This document shows positions 8,320 to 16,781 of a DNA stretch of 64,000 nucleotides, one piece after another. Within the stretch, counting starts at the first letter, position 1; each line of letters opens with the position of its first letter. The position numbers were made by a program, and so were the translations under genes. Source of the DNA: a virus. The stretch covers positions 1 through 64,000 of IMG/VR virus record IMGVR_UViG_3300024255_001563; one strand, given 5' to 3'. The notes below the pieces were generated by a model. It was not told the DNA's origin and ran no database searches. It was given only the letters and a program-made list of their open reading frames with translations.

Positions 8320-8761
8320 GTTCTTGAGCCAATTGTTTGAGTTCTTTTTTTGTAGATGTTTTAGCAAGTAATTCTACCTCGTCTGTCTTCATATGCGGAT
8401 AAATTTGTTCTAATAATTTCATTGCTTTGCCTGTACTTCCGTCTCGTTTTTTAAAACCGATCCACGGATGAAATTCTTTTTTTCCTGTATTACCGCATTG
8501 ACATAAAATTAACCATTGTAGTTTAGGATGTTTGTTTCCTAGTATAGCCCAGTTTTTATTATAATATTCGTTTGTTTTAAACACAGCAAGTTCTTGTTTT
8601 TCTCTATTACCAGAAACACTACTCATATATCTATTAAGATTCCATAGGTCGCCTTTGATTTCTTTTTGTCCGTCTTCTTCAGCCGCTTCCCACATGTCTT
8701 TAATTCCTGCATCTAATGCAGGAATCATTTCTTTAAATAGGTCTATATGTTTATTTGGCAT
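8297..8761 (-). CDS. Hypothetical protein, 154 aa
   Basis: The start MPNKHIDLFKEM at 8761 overlaps the end of the 52-aa gene upstream, and the end overlaps the zinc-finger gene by 23 bases. The body contains LWNLNRYMSSVSG and KHPKLQWLILC, and the C-terminus is a charged helix (TKKELKQLAQEHDI). The order of blocks is faintly like the clamp-loader small subunit gp62 of T4-like phages, but I would not assign it without a profile search. Treat it as unknown. Confidence 0.6.
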   Translation of the reverse strand: MPNKHIDLFKEMIPALDAGIKDMWEAAEEDGQKEIKGDLWNLNRYMSSVSGNREKQELAVFKTNEYYNKNWAILGNKHPKLQWLILCQCGNTGKKEFHPWIGFKKRDGSTGKAMKLLEQIYPHMKTDEVELLAKTSTKKELKQLAQEHDIDVKL

Positions 8762-8909
8762 TTTTTTCTGGCGCTTTCTTTTTCTTTGAACCAAATGTAT
8801 ATTCAATATTTTCAGTAATAGCACCTGACTCGCAAACAGTAATTTTATTATTTTCTAGCCACTGCTCGATTAATTTTTTATCTTTGTTGTCTATTAGTTC
8901 TCTAGCCAT
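8751..8909 (-). CDS. Small protein, 52 aa
   Basis: This frame starts at ATG 8909 inside the 3' end of kdsB (eight-base overlap) and ends at TAA 8751, overlapping the next gene by 11 bases. The product begins MARELIDNKDKKLIEQWLEN and ends in a lysine-rich tail (SKKKKAPEKNAK). It looks like a small helical protein with one Cys. It exactly fills the 141-base space between two genes, which supports a real gene. Function is unknown. Confidence 0.65.
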   Translation of the reverse strand: MARELIDNKDKKLIEQWLENNKITVCESGAITENIEYTFGSKKKKAPEKNAK

Positions 8910-9567
8910 TGTTTTGTTTCCACCTTTCTAAATCTTGTGGAGTGTTTATTTCAATACCGTTAAAATCAACTTCTGTTACTCCTATTGTAACATCGTTTTG
9001 TATCCAGCGCAACTGTTCAAGTTGTTCTTTTTCTTCTTCTTTGTATTTTTTTAAATTTCTATAGGTTGCTATTTCTTCTAGTCTATAACCATAAACACCT
9101 AAATGATGATCTCCGTATTCCAGTGGGGCTCTGCAAAACCAGTGTGCAGTATCTCCATTATGAATCATCTTAACACTATTAGGATCTTGTTGATTTTCCT
9201 TAGACATTTTCGTGTATGCAGTCGAAACTGAATAATCGTCTAGTTTTTGCTCAACAGCTTTTATGATATCTAAAGTAATATCTGGCATATCTCCTTGCAC
9301 ATTTATTATTTTTGTAGCCGTTACTTGAGAGCCATCAGTAGCAATCGAAATGCGTTCAGTTCCATTTTCCGCTGGCTGGGTAAAAAAGCATAACGGAGAC
9401 TGATTTAGTACTTTTCTACTATCTGAAACTATATATGACGGATATCCAAATGATTGACATTTTTCCCATACATTCCTAATTAAGGTTTTTCCATTAAGGT
9501 CTGCTAACATTTTTTCAGGAAAGCGTGTGCTTTCTAGTCTAGCAGGAATTAATATTATTGTGCTCAT
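8902..9567 (-). CDS. kdsB: CMP-Kdo synthetase (3-deoxy-manno-octulosonate cytidylyltransferase)
   Basis: The 221-residue protein has the KdsB N-terminal nucleotide-binding motif IPARLESTRFPEKML, then NVQGDMPDI (usually NVQGDEP) and the later HLGVYGYR block. The enzyme joins CTP and Kdo to give CMP-Kdo, the donor for Kdo transfer to lipid A or capsule linkers. It lies directly downstream of kdsA on the same strand. It is a little shorter than the E. coli enzyme (248). The Glu-to-Met change in NVQGDxP is unusual and might alter activity. Confidence 0.88.
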   Translation of the reverse strand: MSTIILIPARLESTRFPEKMLADLNGKTLIRNVWEKCQSFGYPSYIVSDSRKVLNQSPLCFFTQPAENGTERISIATDGSQVTATKIINVQGDMPDITLDIIKAVEQKLDDYSVSTAYTKMSKENQQDPNSVKMIHNGDTAHWFCRAPLEYGDHHLGVYGYRLEEIATYRNLKKYKEEEKEQLEQLRWIQNDVTIGVTEVDFNGIEINTPQDLERWKQNNG

Positions 9568-9579
9568 AAATTTTTCCCT

Positions 9580-10377
9580 TCATAATTCAATAGTTGTTAT
9601 TTCTTGTATTGTATATTGGTGTGCAATAATATCTCTAACAACTCCTTCAAAGTCTTCTAGTTTAAGCATGTTGGGACCATCGCTAGGTGCGTTGTCTGGA
9701 TCAGCATGTACTTCTATAAAGAAGTTGTTAATGCCCATAGCAGAGGCAGCACGAGCAAGACCTGGAACGTAATCACGATTACCGCCACTCGATTCCCCAT
9801 TGCCTCCTGGCTTTTGGACAGCGTGGGTAACATCAAAAACACAAGGTACATCGTAATTGTCAAGCATATACTGAAGCCCAGTAAAATCAACAACCAAAGT
9901 ATTATATCCAAAACTAGTACCTCTTTCTGTTATCCAAACTTCTTTAGCATCTTCTGTTTTTGAAAGGATACCTTTTACATCCCACGGTGCTAGGAACTGA
10001 CCTTTCTTAATATTAACAATCTTATCTGTATCACAGGCTGCTTGAATAAGATCTGTTTGTCTGCACAAGAACGCAGGAATCTGATAGACATCAACTGCAT
10101 CCTTAAACTGTCGTTCAATACGTCTAACCTGTACTGCGTCATGTACGTCTGTTAGCGTCTTTACGCCTAGCAATACTTTTAGTGCTAAAAAGTCTGTAAG
10201 CGTTGCTTCCATGCCTGCGCCACGTTTGCCTTTGATACTACTACGATTGGCTTTGTCAAAACTTGCTTTGAAGTAATACTCAATTCCATACTTGTCACAT
10301 ACACGTTTACACTCACGTGCAATCTCGCTAGACTGTGCTAGTGTTTCGTGCTGACATGGTCCTGCTATTATTCTCAT
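9580..10377 (-). CDS. kdsA: 3-deoxy-8-phosphooctulonate (Kdo-8-P) synthase
   Basis: This 265-residue aldolase-type protein has the KdsA blocks in order: AGPCQHE, FKASFDKANRSS, KKGQFLAPWD, TERGTSFGYN, FDVTHAVQKPGG and EVHADPDNAPSDGPN. KdsA condenses arabinose-5-phosphate with phosphoenolpyruvate. The Asp and His ligands and the PEP-binding residues appear intact. The phosphatase (KdsC) and isomerase (KdsD) are not seen in the window and would have to come from the host or elsewhere in the genome. It sits in an operon between metK and kdsB. Confidence 0.92.
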   Translation of the reverse strand: MRIIAGPCQHETLAQSSEIARECKRVCDKYGIEYYFKASFDKANRSSIKGKRGAGMEATLTDFLALKVLLGVKTLTDVHDAVQVRRIERQFKDAVDVYQIPAFLCRQTDLIQAACDTDKIVNIKKGQFLAPWDVKGILSKTEDAKEVWITERGTSFGYNTLVVDFTGLQYMLDNYDVPCVFDVTHAVQKPGGNGESSGGNRDYVPGLARAASAMGINNFFIEVHADPDNAPSDGPNMLKLEDFEGVVRDIIAHQYTIQEITTIEL

Positions 10378-10386
10378 TTTTCTTCC

Positions 10387-10551
10387 TTAATAAAATACTA
10401 CCCACAGAATTAAAAGTATAACTGCCCATCCAAATATACCTAATCCATTGTTTCCAACTAAGCCTCTGCTTCTAGCACAGCTATAACAGTATCTATATTT
10501 TGCACTGCATTTATTACTACAAAAAAATGCATCGCATGTCTTTTTACTCAT
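10387..10551 (-). CDS. Small Cys-rich membrane-anchored protein
   Basis: The start at 10551 overlaps the metK stop as TAATG. The 54-residue product has an N-terminal Cys cluster (CDAFFCSNKC then CYSC), which looks like a zinc-ribbon, and a single C-terminal hydrophobic segment (FGWAVILLILWVVFY). A small membrane-tethered metal-binding protein is inferred. Function is unknown. Confidence 0.6.
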   Translation of the reverse strand: MSKKTCDAFFCSNKCSAKYRYCYSCARSRGLVGNNGLGIFGWAVILLILWVVFY

Positions 10552-11642
10552 TACCAGCCTATACTTTCCCATGGTACATCGTTGTCACCAAAGTGTCCAT
10601 ATGTACAATTTTCACTATAGTTAGTATAACTGAATAATCCAAATCTGTCAATGATTCCTTTTGGGGTCAGGTCAATTTCACGTTCGATAAACTTAGCAAT
10701 ACTAGCATTGTGTCCGTTTGAATCAACATAGATACTTGTAGGTTCTTTGACACCGATAGCATAGCTCAACTGGATATTGCACCAGTCTGCCATATTGTCT
10801 GCTACTACATTCTTGGCGAGCCATCGTGCCATGTAGGCGGCACTTCTGTCGACTTTGGTGGGATCTTTGCCACTAAACGCACCGCCACCATGAGGAGCAA
10901 AACCCCCATAAGTATCAACAATAATTTTCCGCCCAGTAACACCTGCATCACCGTCAGGACCACCAATAACGAAATTTCCAGTAGGGTTAAGATGCCATGT
11001 AGTTCTTTCATCGACTAAGTCTCCTAATTCTTCCATTGCGGCAAGTTTACAAAGATGCCTTGCTTCTTCTACGTTGCCTTCTGTGTGCTGTGTACTTATC
11101 ACAACTTGATCAATACGTTTGATCACACCGTCACGTCTAGCACCATAGTATTCTACGCTTACTTGACTCTTAGCATCTGGTCCTAGTATAGCACCACGTT
11201 TGCTTTTTAAGTTCTTTAGTATCTCATGGCTGTAATGGATAGGTGCTGGCATCATACTGGGTGTATGATTACAGGCATATCCGAACATCAAGCCTTGATC
11301 TCCTGCACCAAAATCGTCTGTGCCTAATGCAATGTCTCCACTTTGTGCGTGGATCTCATTATAGATACGCAAGTTGTCCCAGTGAAACCCATCTTGCTCA
11401 TAGCCAATTTCTTTGACTTTATTACGTACTATCTCTTTAACTTGATCTCCAGTTACGTTAAAGTTTTTTACTTCGCCTGCTAGTGTAACCATATTAGTAG
11501 TTACAAGCGTTTCAATAGCTACACGAGTTGTTTCATCGCCATTAGCAAGTCCGGCATCTACTAGTGCATCACTAATTTGGTCTGCAACCTTGTCAGGATG
11601 CCCGTCACTTACACTTTCGCTTGTAAAAATATAGTTGTTCAT
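10551..11642 (-). CDS. metK: S-adenosylmethionine synthetase
   Basis: The 363-residue protein has the MetK hallmarks: FTSESVSDGHPDKVADQISDA at the N-terminus, GAGDQGLMFGYA, and the P-loop-like GGGAFSGKDPTKVDRS. It makes SAM from ATP and methionine. Length is close to the bacterial norm (about 384), and the metal and substrate residues seem intact. It overlaps the next small gene by one base and the 85-aa gene upstream by four. A methyltransferase gene lies at 19369-19950, so extra SAM may serve methylation. Confidence 0.93.
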   Translation of the reverse strand: MNNYIFTSESVSDGHPDKVADQISDALVDAGLANGDETTRVAIETLVTTNMVTLAGEVKNFNVTGDQVKEIVRNKVKEIGYEQDGFHWDNLRIYNEIHAQSGDIALGTDDFGAGDQGLMFGYACNHTPSMMPAPIHYSHEILKNLKSKRGAILGPDAKSQVSVEYYGARRDGVIKRIDQVVISTQHTEGNVEEARHLCKLAAMEELGDLVDERTTWHLNPTGNFVIGGPDGDAGVTGRKIIVDTYGGFAPHGGGAFSGKDPTKVDRSAAYMARWLAKNVVADNMADWCNIQLSYAIGVKEPTSIYVDSNGHNASIAKFIEREIDLTPKGIIDRFGLFSYTNYSENCTYGHFGDNDVPWESIGW

Positions 11643-11896
11643 TTGTTATCCTTTACCATGTAATAGGTTGTTACTAGCTTGTCCATTAATTTTTTTAGTG
11701 TAGTATTTTGTGTTGCTAACTGACACATGTTCTGCCATTCGCCATAGTCTAATAGCTCTCCTTGCGCTCTTGCAACAGCACCTGGATCTCCGCCTATAAT
11801 CCAACGAGGTATCTCAGGCTTGTCTCGATAATGAGCGTAAACAACACCGTTGCTACGCTCATATATCAATACTTCATTTGGAATCAAATTTCCCAA
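11639..11896 (-). CDS. Hypothetical protein, 85 aa
   Basis: The product begins MGNLIPNEVLIYERSNGVVYAHYRD and is soluble, with no recognised catalytic motif. It overlaps metK by four bases and follows the transporter gene by one base, so it belongs to the same transcription unit. Its function is unknown. Confidence 0.65.
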   Translation of the reverse strand: MGNLIPNEVLIYERSNGVVYAHYRDKPEIPRWIIGGDPGAVARAQGELLDYGEWQNMCQLATQNTTLKKLMDKLVTTYYMVKDNK

Positions 11897-11897
11897 A

Positions 11898-12557
11898 CTA
11901 TTTTGCCTTCTTAGCAGGTGCTTTTTTCTTAGCTACCTTTTTTGTTGCTTTTACTGGAGCATCACTTAACGTACCATTCATGTAACGTAGTAGTAACCCA
12001 TATGCTGGTAGGAAGATAATTAAGCCTACAGCAATCTTTAAGCCTGCTTGACTTGTTGCAATTTCCATCCAATTAGCAGCCATGTACTCATCTGCTGAGT
12101 TATTAAATGCTACTGCAAAGAATGTATAGCTGTCGATTATGTTTGCAACTACAGTTGACAACGCCGGAGCAATCCACCATTGCTTTGACCAGTTTTCTCT
12201 AAAGTACTGGAATACATATACATCAAGCATTGTACCTACTGCATATGCTGTTGCACTTGCAAAGCCGATACGCATTGCTACACTCTCCGGTGCACCTTCT
12301 GCTAGTACTACTGCAATACTTGTAATGATTGCAATCGGATATGCTGCTGCAATAGTTGCTCGAGCAATGTTCTTACCTAACATTCTAACTGTCAAGTCAG
12401 TTGCTAGAATAACTAATGGGAACGTAAATGCTGCCCAGGTTAATTTAATACCAGCAATCTCTACTGGAATTGCAACTAGTGCATTACTAATTGTGATGAC
12501 TACAACGTGCAATAGTGCAAGTTTTAGCATCATCTTCTTATCTATGTTTTTAAACAT
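11898..12557 (-). CDS. YhhQ/VUT-family queuosine-precursor transporter-like protein
   Basis: The 219-residue protein has five to six membrane segments and the family motif FPLVILATDLTVRMLG near residues 48-63, plus DSYTFFAVAF, both typical of the VUT/YhhQ (DUF165) transporters that import queuosine precursors such as preQ0/preQ1. A GAAGAAG ribosome-binding site precedes it. The last 20 residues are a Lys/Ala/Pro-rich tail (KKVAKKKAPAKK) like histone H1 tails, which is odd for a transporter and might bind nucleic acid or lipid at the inner face. No queuosine gene is seen elsewhere in the window. Confidence 0.78.
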   Translation of the reverse strand: MFKNIDKKMMLKLALLHVVVITISNALVAIPVEIAGIKLTWAAFTFPLVILATDLTVRMLGKNIARATIAAAYPIAIITSIAVVLAEGAPESVAMRIGFASATAYAVGTMLDVYVFQYFRENWSKQWWIAPALSTVVANIIDSYTFFAVAFNNSADEYMAANWMEIATSQAGLKIAVGLIIFLPAYGLLLRYMNGTLSDAPVKATKKVAKKKAPAKKAK

Positions 12558-12591
12558 TCTACTTCTTCTTTCTTGTTACGGTGTCTAGTAT

Positions 12592-12675
12592 TCAACGAAC
12601 AATGTCGTTGTGGTTATTCGAACCAGTGTATTTAGAAGCGACACCATCTTCTAAATTCTTAAACTGGTGAATTTT
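12592..12675 (-). pseudogene. Decayed C-terminal fragment of a cupin gene
   Basis: Immediately after the stop of the 12678-13244 gene, the minus strand can be read for 27 codons as KIHQFKNLEDGVASKY...HNDIVR and then a stop. This matches the C-terminus of the nearby cupin (KIHQFEGLEDGVAFELYW...HDDIVRR) in order and spacing, but has no start, no N-terminal barrel and a divergent middle. I read it as the leftover end of a duplicated or replaced cupin gene. Confidence 0.6.
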
Positions 12676-12677
12676 GT

Positions 12678-13244
12678 TTACTCATTCAAATTCTCATTTA
12701 TACGTTTATAATCTACTTCGTTAAAACTTGTATTAAAACTAATAATTGTTTTACGTGTATCTGATTCTAGCATAGGGGATCTATGTATATAATGACCTGG
12801 AAATGTAAGTAAGCAACCTTCAGTGACGCCTTCAATTTCAATAATTTTATTTTTCTGAATATCGTAAAGTTGGGTTGCATAATTACCTTTAGGCAATTCT
12901 AAAAAATATACATTAGAAAAATTACAACTATGATGATTATGCCAACTATGAAAATCATTTTTTGTATACTGCTGAAACCAAAAGCCATGTATATAGTACT
13001 CAATAAATCCTAACTTATTTCCTAGTTCAGCAACATAAGGAGTTATAAGATTACGAAAATTATGTTCGTATACTCTTTTTACAGTATCGTCTCTACGATA
13101 ATCAAAATTACTAATGTTTTCAAAATCTGATTTAGATTGCTCAATTGACATCATAGAAATGTCAGTTAATATAACATCTTTATAATCAATATGTTTTACA
13201 ACATCATTGATATAATAATAATCAGATAATGGAAACACTTTCAT
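12678..13244 (-). CDS. Putative 2OG-Fe(II) oxygenase-like protein
   Basis: The 188-residue protein has a double-stranded-beta-helix pattern: FHSWHNHHSCNFSNVYFLEL with candidate iron ligands, then LLTFPGHYIHRSP and TRKTIISFNTSF, which match the distal His and the Arg that binds 2-oxoglutarate in the TIGR02466-like group. Such enzymes hydroxylate proteins or small molecules using 2-oxoglutarate and oxygen. Its ATG overlaps the cupin stop (TAATG), so the two are co-translated. The substrate is unknown. Confidence 0.68.
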   Translation of the reverse strand: MKVFPLSDYYYINDVVKHIDYKDVILTDISMMSIEQSKSDFENISNFDYRRDDTVKRVYEHNFRNLITPYVAELGNKLGFIEYYIHGFWFQQYTKNDFHSWHNHHSCNFSNVYFLELPKGNYATQLYDIQKNKIIEIEGVTEGCLLTFPGHYIHRSPMLESDTRKTIISFNTSFNEVDYKRINENLNE

Positions 13245-13597
13245 TATTTTACTTCTGTGCCACTTGTACGTCTTACAATATCATCGTGATTAAACTCAGC
13301 CCAGTATAGTTCAAATGCTACACCGTCTTCGAGTCCTTCGAACTGATGAATCTTGCCTGGCTTAACTTGTGTAAAGTCGCCTGCGTTTAGAATAGTTTCA
13401 TCAACTAGTCCTTGGTCATCTTGCCATACACGCACAAGCATCTGTCCTGACTCTACATAAAAGCCATTCCATTTAAATTGATGTTCGTGTTCCGAGCATT
13501 TGTAACCTTTATTGAATTCAATGCGATGAAACTCTAATGCTCCGTTTGCATGAATCAACTCTGTGTTACCCCAAATTTTTCCTGCTTTAATTCCCAT
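13244..13597 (-). CDS. Cupin-domain protein
   Basis: The start at 13597 is supported by an AAAGGAAA ribosome-binding site. The 117-residue product is a single cupin barrel: HEHQFKWNGFYVESG (motif 1) and AGDFTQVKPGKIHQFEGLED (motif 2), with His residues placed to bind a metal. It resembles sugar-isomerase/epimerase-type small cupins. It overlaps the oxygenase downstream, an arrangement mirrored at 46051-47054. Activity is not predictable. Confidence 0.75.
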   Translation of the reverse strand: MGIKAGKIWGNTELIHANGALEFHRIEFNKGYKCSEHEHQFKWNGFYVESGQMLVRVWQDDQGLVDETILNAGDFTQVKPGKIHQFEGLEDGVAFELYWAEFNHDDIVRRTSGTEVK

Positions 13598-13611
13598 ATT
13601 ATTTCCTTTCT

Positions 13612-14118
13612 CTAAATTAAAAGTGAGTATTCTATAACTTCGCACTGTCTACTAATTTCTTTAATAAAATATGCGCACAAAGGTTTCTCGCCTGTTGTAA
13701 TAGGTACAGTAAGTAATTGTCCGTTTTTTACTTTCGGAAAGTACCATTTTACGTCAGAATAAAAATTTACAATTTTTAATTCTTTAAATTCTGTTTTATA
13801 ACTAGTCATCGGGTTAAACAAGAAGGCTTCGAACCCTCTATCATTTAAACTAGTTAATGGTAATATTTCTAAATCATTTCCACTTTCGCTACATCCTACA
13901 GCTACACTCCAATCAACTGGCATTGTAATTTCATGACCGTCTATCTCTAGTACCATCGCCGGTGCGCTAAATGATTCTAAAAAGATCAAAGGAATAAAGA
14001 AGAAATCTGGTTCTTTAGGATTACTATTATCAAGAACAGAAAATCTTATATCGTCGTCTATTTGTTCAGGTAAATCATCTAACTCAAAGCATTTATTTTC
14101 TAATGTTAATATTCTCAT
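13612..14118 (-). CDS. Hypothetical protein downstream of UvsW
   Basis: The 168-residue acidic protein begins MRILTLENKCFELDDLPEQ and contains EITMPVDWSVAVGCSESG and FLFNPMTSYKTEF. No family is recognised. It starts four bases after the uvsW stop and so is probably co-expressed with the helicase. No membrane segment or catalytic motif is seen. Confidence 0.65.
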   Translation of the reverse strand: MRILTLENKCFELDDLPEQIDDDIRFSVLDNSNPKEPDFFFIPLIFLESFSAPAMVLEIDGHEITMPVDWSVAVGCSESGNDLEILPLTSLNDRGFEAFLFNPMTSYKTEFKELKIVNFYSDVKWYFPKVKNGQLLTVPITTGEKPLCAYFIKEISRQCEVIEYSLLI

Positions 14119-14121
14119 ATA

Positions 14122-15585
14122 TTAATTCCAATCCACTTTTTCTATTGTAAATGGATACTGCGCCTCTTTGTAAAACTTTTTACGCTGAGTAAGGTGCCGC
14201 TTCGCAAACTTACATGTTGATGTAAGGTCCCATATTTGCACGAAGTCTTTGTCTTTTGCTATTCTTACGCCTCTACCAATTGATTGAATTACTCTTACAA
14301 AGGACTTCCCAGGCTCCAAAAGAACCAAGTTAAAAATACGAGGAATGTTAAGACCCACGGCAGCAACTCCATAGGTTGCGATAATAACTTCATTGTCGCC
14401 TTCACGAATTGTATCATATGTTTCTTTCCTATCTTTTACTTTAACTGCACCGCTTACAAACGTTGCGTTGGGTATAAGTTCTGCAAGTGCTTCGCCAGCA
14501 CTAATTCTATCTACTAGTATAAGTGTGTTGCCTGTGTCTTTTATTGTGTTTAATAATTTGCCTATATATTCTAATCTTGCTGTGTTTGTTGTTAGATATT
14601 TTAATTCTTCTTGGTAGCCTGCATGTGCTACTGTATCTATTAATTGTACTACATTAACATGACATTGTGATAGTACACCTTTGTCTTGTAATTCCTTTGC
14701 ACTGATGTTACCGATCACAGGTCCTAACGAAGCGTGTATTGATTCAAACTCAAACTTCTCTTTGGGTACTGTACCAGTTAGTCCCCAACGTATGGGTGCA
14801 TTCCGTAGGTTGCGTGTAAGCAAGTTCTTGAGAACTTCTGCTTTGGCTTGGTGTACTTCGTCAACAATAATAGTGCTTACACCTTCTAAGAACTCAGCTA
14901 GTGATAACACTGCGCTTCCGTCTTTATGCTTCTTGTCCAAAATATTTAAGGATTGCCAAGTGCAAATAGTGTGAGTCTTACCTAACATCTTCCTGTCTCC
15001 GAAGTACACCCCTACATCGAGACCGCAGTTAATATAGTCTTCTTCTGTTTGTTCTACTAACGACTTGTTAGGAACAATTACTAAAGATCTACCATACGGT
15101 TCGCTTATGTGTGACAGCGTTGCTGTGGTAATAGTTTTACCTGCACCAGTAGCAATCTGTTGCAAGCTCTGTGGATTATTCAAAAAATTATTAATTGCTT
15201 CTACTTGATAGTCACGTAGAATAATATCTTCGCCTTCTGCTGGATGACCTTCTGGCCATTGTACACCTTGGTCTTTCCAGTATGTTTCTGTAACTGGCGT
15301 AAAGTTTAACTGTATCGGATGTCGCTTATCTTCAATGTCAACAATTTGTACTCTGTTCTTAGCAAGTACTTCTTGTACAACATCAAGATGATTAACATAT
15401 CCAGTGCCGCCGATTCCAAAAAAGGCAACCTTTCCATCCCACCGTCCTAGCTTGTACTGTGGCATGTGCTTTGCATACGGCACTTCAAACTTAAGAGCGT
15501 TTGCTAATTTTCGACGTACATCTACATCAAGTCCTTCGATCTTAATGTTTACTTCGTCTTCGATTATTAATTTACAAGTTGCCAT
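14122..15585 (-). CDS. uvsW: UvsW-like DNA/RNA helicase (SF2)
   Basis: The 487-residue protein has an N-terminal domain like T4 UvsW, then SF2 motifs: LRDYQVEAI (Q-like), ATGAGKTIT (Walker A, about 145-153), DEVH (242-245), GLTGTVP, and the motif VI QSIGRGVRIAKDKD near residue 440. T4 UvsW (502 aa) unwinds R-loops and branch-migrates recombination intermediates, switching origin-dependent to recombination-dependent replication. The end of the unknown 398-aa gene overlaps its start by 14 bases, and a possible sigma70-type promoter lies inside that gene. Confidence 0.92.
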   Translation of the reverse strand: MATCKLIIEDEVNIKIEGLDVDVRRKLANALKFEVPYAKHMPQYKLGRWDGKVAFFGIGGTGYVNHLDVVQEVLAKNRVQIVDIEDKRHPIQLNFTPVTETYWKDQGVQWPEGHPAEGEDIILRDYQVEAINNFLNNPQSLQQIATGAGKTITTATLSHISEPYGRSLVIVPNKSLVEQTEEDYINCGLDVGVYFGDRKMLGKTHTICTWQSLNILDKKHKDGSAVLSLAEFLEGVSTIIVDEVHQAKAEVLKNLLTRNLRNAPIRWGLTGTVPKEKFEFESIHASLGPVIGNISAKELQDKGVLSQCHVNVVQLIDTVAHAGYQEELKYLTTNTARLEYIGKLLNTIKDTGNTLILVDRISAGEALAELIPNATFVSGAVKVKDRKETYDTIREGDNEVIIATYGVAAVGLNIPRIFNLVLLEPGKSFVRVIQSIGRGVRIAKDKDFVQIWDLTSTCKFAKRHLTQRKKFYKEAQYPFTIEKVDWN

Positions 15586-16768
15586 AATATTGTGAATACC
15601 TTCTAAGAGGACTAATCATTGTGTCTCTATAAATTATTAAATCGCATGTACTTTGTACATATGAATCAATATATCTATTTGTTTTACTACCAAACATTAG
15701 TGTTGTAATCGGGTTCCATTCATTTTTAATCATTATTTTTGGAAGTTTATTATTATTAATATACACTACTTTTGTAGTGTTGTCAACCCAATTATTAAGA
15801 TTTTTTTCTTTAACAAAACTATTAAATTCTGTCTGTCCTTCTTGTCTAAACAAAACCGACTGCTCTGCATTTAAAACAATATTTTTAATGCTATTATATA
15901 TTTCATATATCTGTGACTCTGCTGTTTGCTCATCTAAAATTACAAGCAATGGAAATCTATCTAGTGTGTAAATACATTCGATAATACTATCTATTGATTC
16001 AACAGTTGGATTAGACAAGTACGAAGTATCATCTCTATAAGCAAGTTGTGTAATTAAACTATTTGCTTCAAGTTTATCTAAATTTACTAATCCGTATCTA
16101 CGATGTCTATCAATTAATTGTAATGGCGAATATTCTTTAAATTCGTTAACAATATTGTCATCTACATTAAAAATATTGTTTTCAAAAATACAGGGTAAAT
16201 GGTCTAATGGATTATCTTTAATTTTCTTTAGTTCAAGATATTCTTCTATTAATGTTTTATCTATTTCAAAATTCTTTTCTAAAAATCCAGAAATTACATG
16301 CAAAAGCATCTGTTCAGTTTTTAAAAAATGATGTACATGGGAACCTTTTTCATGATGGTAAGTATCATCTGTTTTATAAGGAATATCATTAATGACCATT
16401 ATAAGTTTTTTTGCAAAAGGAAATCTTACCTCTAACCATTCTTGAGTATTATCGACTCCGTGTAAGGGTTTATTCATTATAATAGTTTTTATATACTTAC
16501 TACGATCTATATGTCTCAAAGGATTTCTTAAGGTTTGTACAGCATGATCAAAATTAATATTTTTTTCTATAAACTGATTTTTATAATTTTGCAGTTTTTC
16601 CTGCATTAAATTATATTGTCTATCAGTTAACGATGTACCTTTGAAAACCTGTCTAGCAATACTATACATAATTGTAGTATCGGTAGGATTTATTTCAATT
16701 TTTTCTTTTCCTTGTAAACCTGTAATAAGTTCAAGGAGATCTTCGATTGTAAAGTTTTTATCATGCAT
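15572..16768 (-). CDS. Hypothetical protein, 398 aa
   Basis: The product begins MHDKNFTIEDLLELITGLQ and is mostly helical and charged. It has a His-rich segment (YHHEKGSHVHHF) near residue 140, possibly metal-binding, and an alpha/beta-like end (FPLLVILDEQ). No known family was recognised. Its end overlaps uvsW, suggesting a link to recombination or replication. It is notably A+T rich. The initiator ATG lies just below a weak TTGACA/TATCTT pair. Confidence 0.65.
   Translation of the reverse strand: MHDKNFTIEDLLELITGLQGKEKIEINPTDTTIMYSIARQVFKGTSLTDRQYNLMQEKLQNYKNQFIEKNINFDHAVQTLRNPLRHIDRSKYIKTIIMNKPLHGVDNTQEWLEVRFPFAKKLIMVINDIPYKTDDTYHHEKGSHVHHFLKTEQMLLHVISGFLEKNFEIDKTLIEEYLELKKIKDNPLDHLPCIFENNIFNVDDNIVNEFKEYSPLQLIDRHRRYGLVNLDKLEANSLITQLAYRDDTSYLSNPTVESIDSIIECIYTLDRFPLLVILDEQTAESQIYEIYNSIKNIVLNAEQSVLFRQEGQTEFNSFVKEKNLNNWVDNTTKVVYINNNKLPKIMIKNEWNPITTLMFGSKTNRYIDSYVQSTCDLIIYRDTMISPLRRYSQYYGNL
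15758..15786 (-). promoter_or_regulatory. Possible sigma70-type promoter for uvsW
   Basis: Inside the 398-aa gene the minus strand has a perfect TTGACA (15781-15786), 17 bases, then TATATT (15758-15763, one mismatch). It would drive uvsW about 170 bases downstream. Its coding position makes chance more likely than for an intergenic match. Confidence 0.4.
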
Positions 16769-16781
16769 ACTATAAGATAAC

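Noticed and set aside
8297-8761. A gp62-like clamp-loader small subunit
   Set aside because: Only a weak order of blocks agrees, and gp44 and gp45 are not seen nearby, so I left it as hypothetical.
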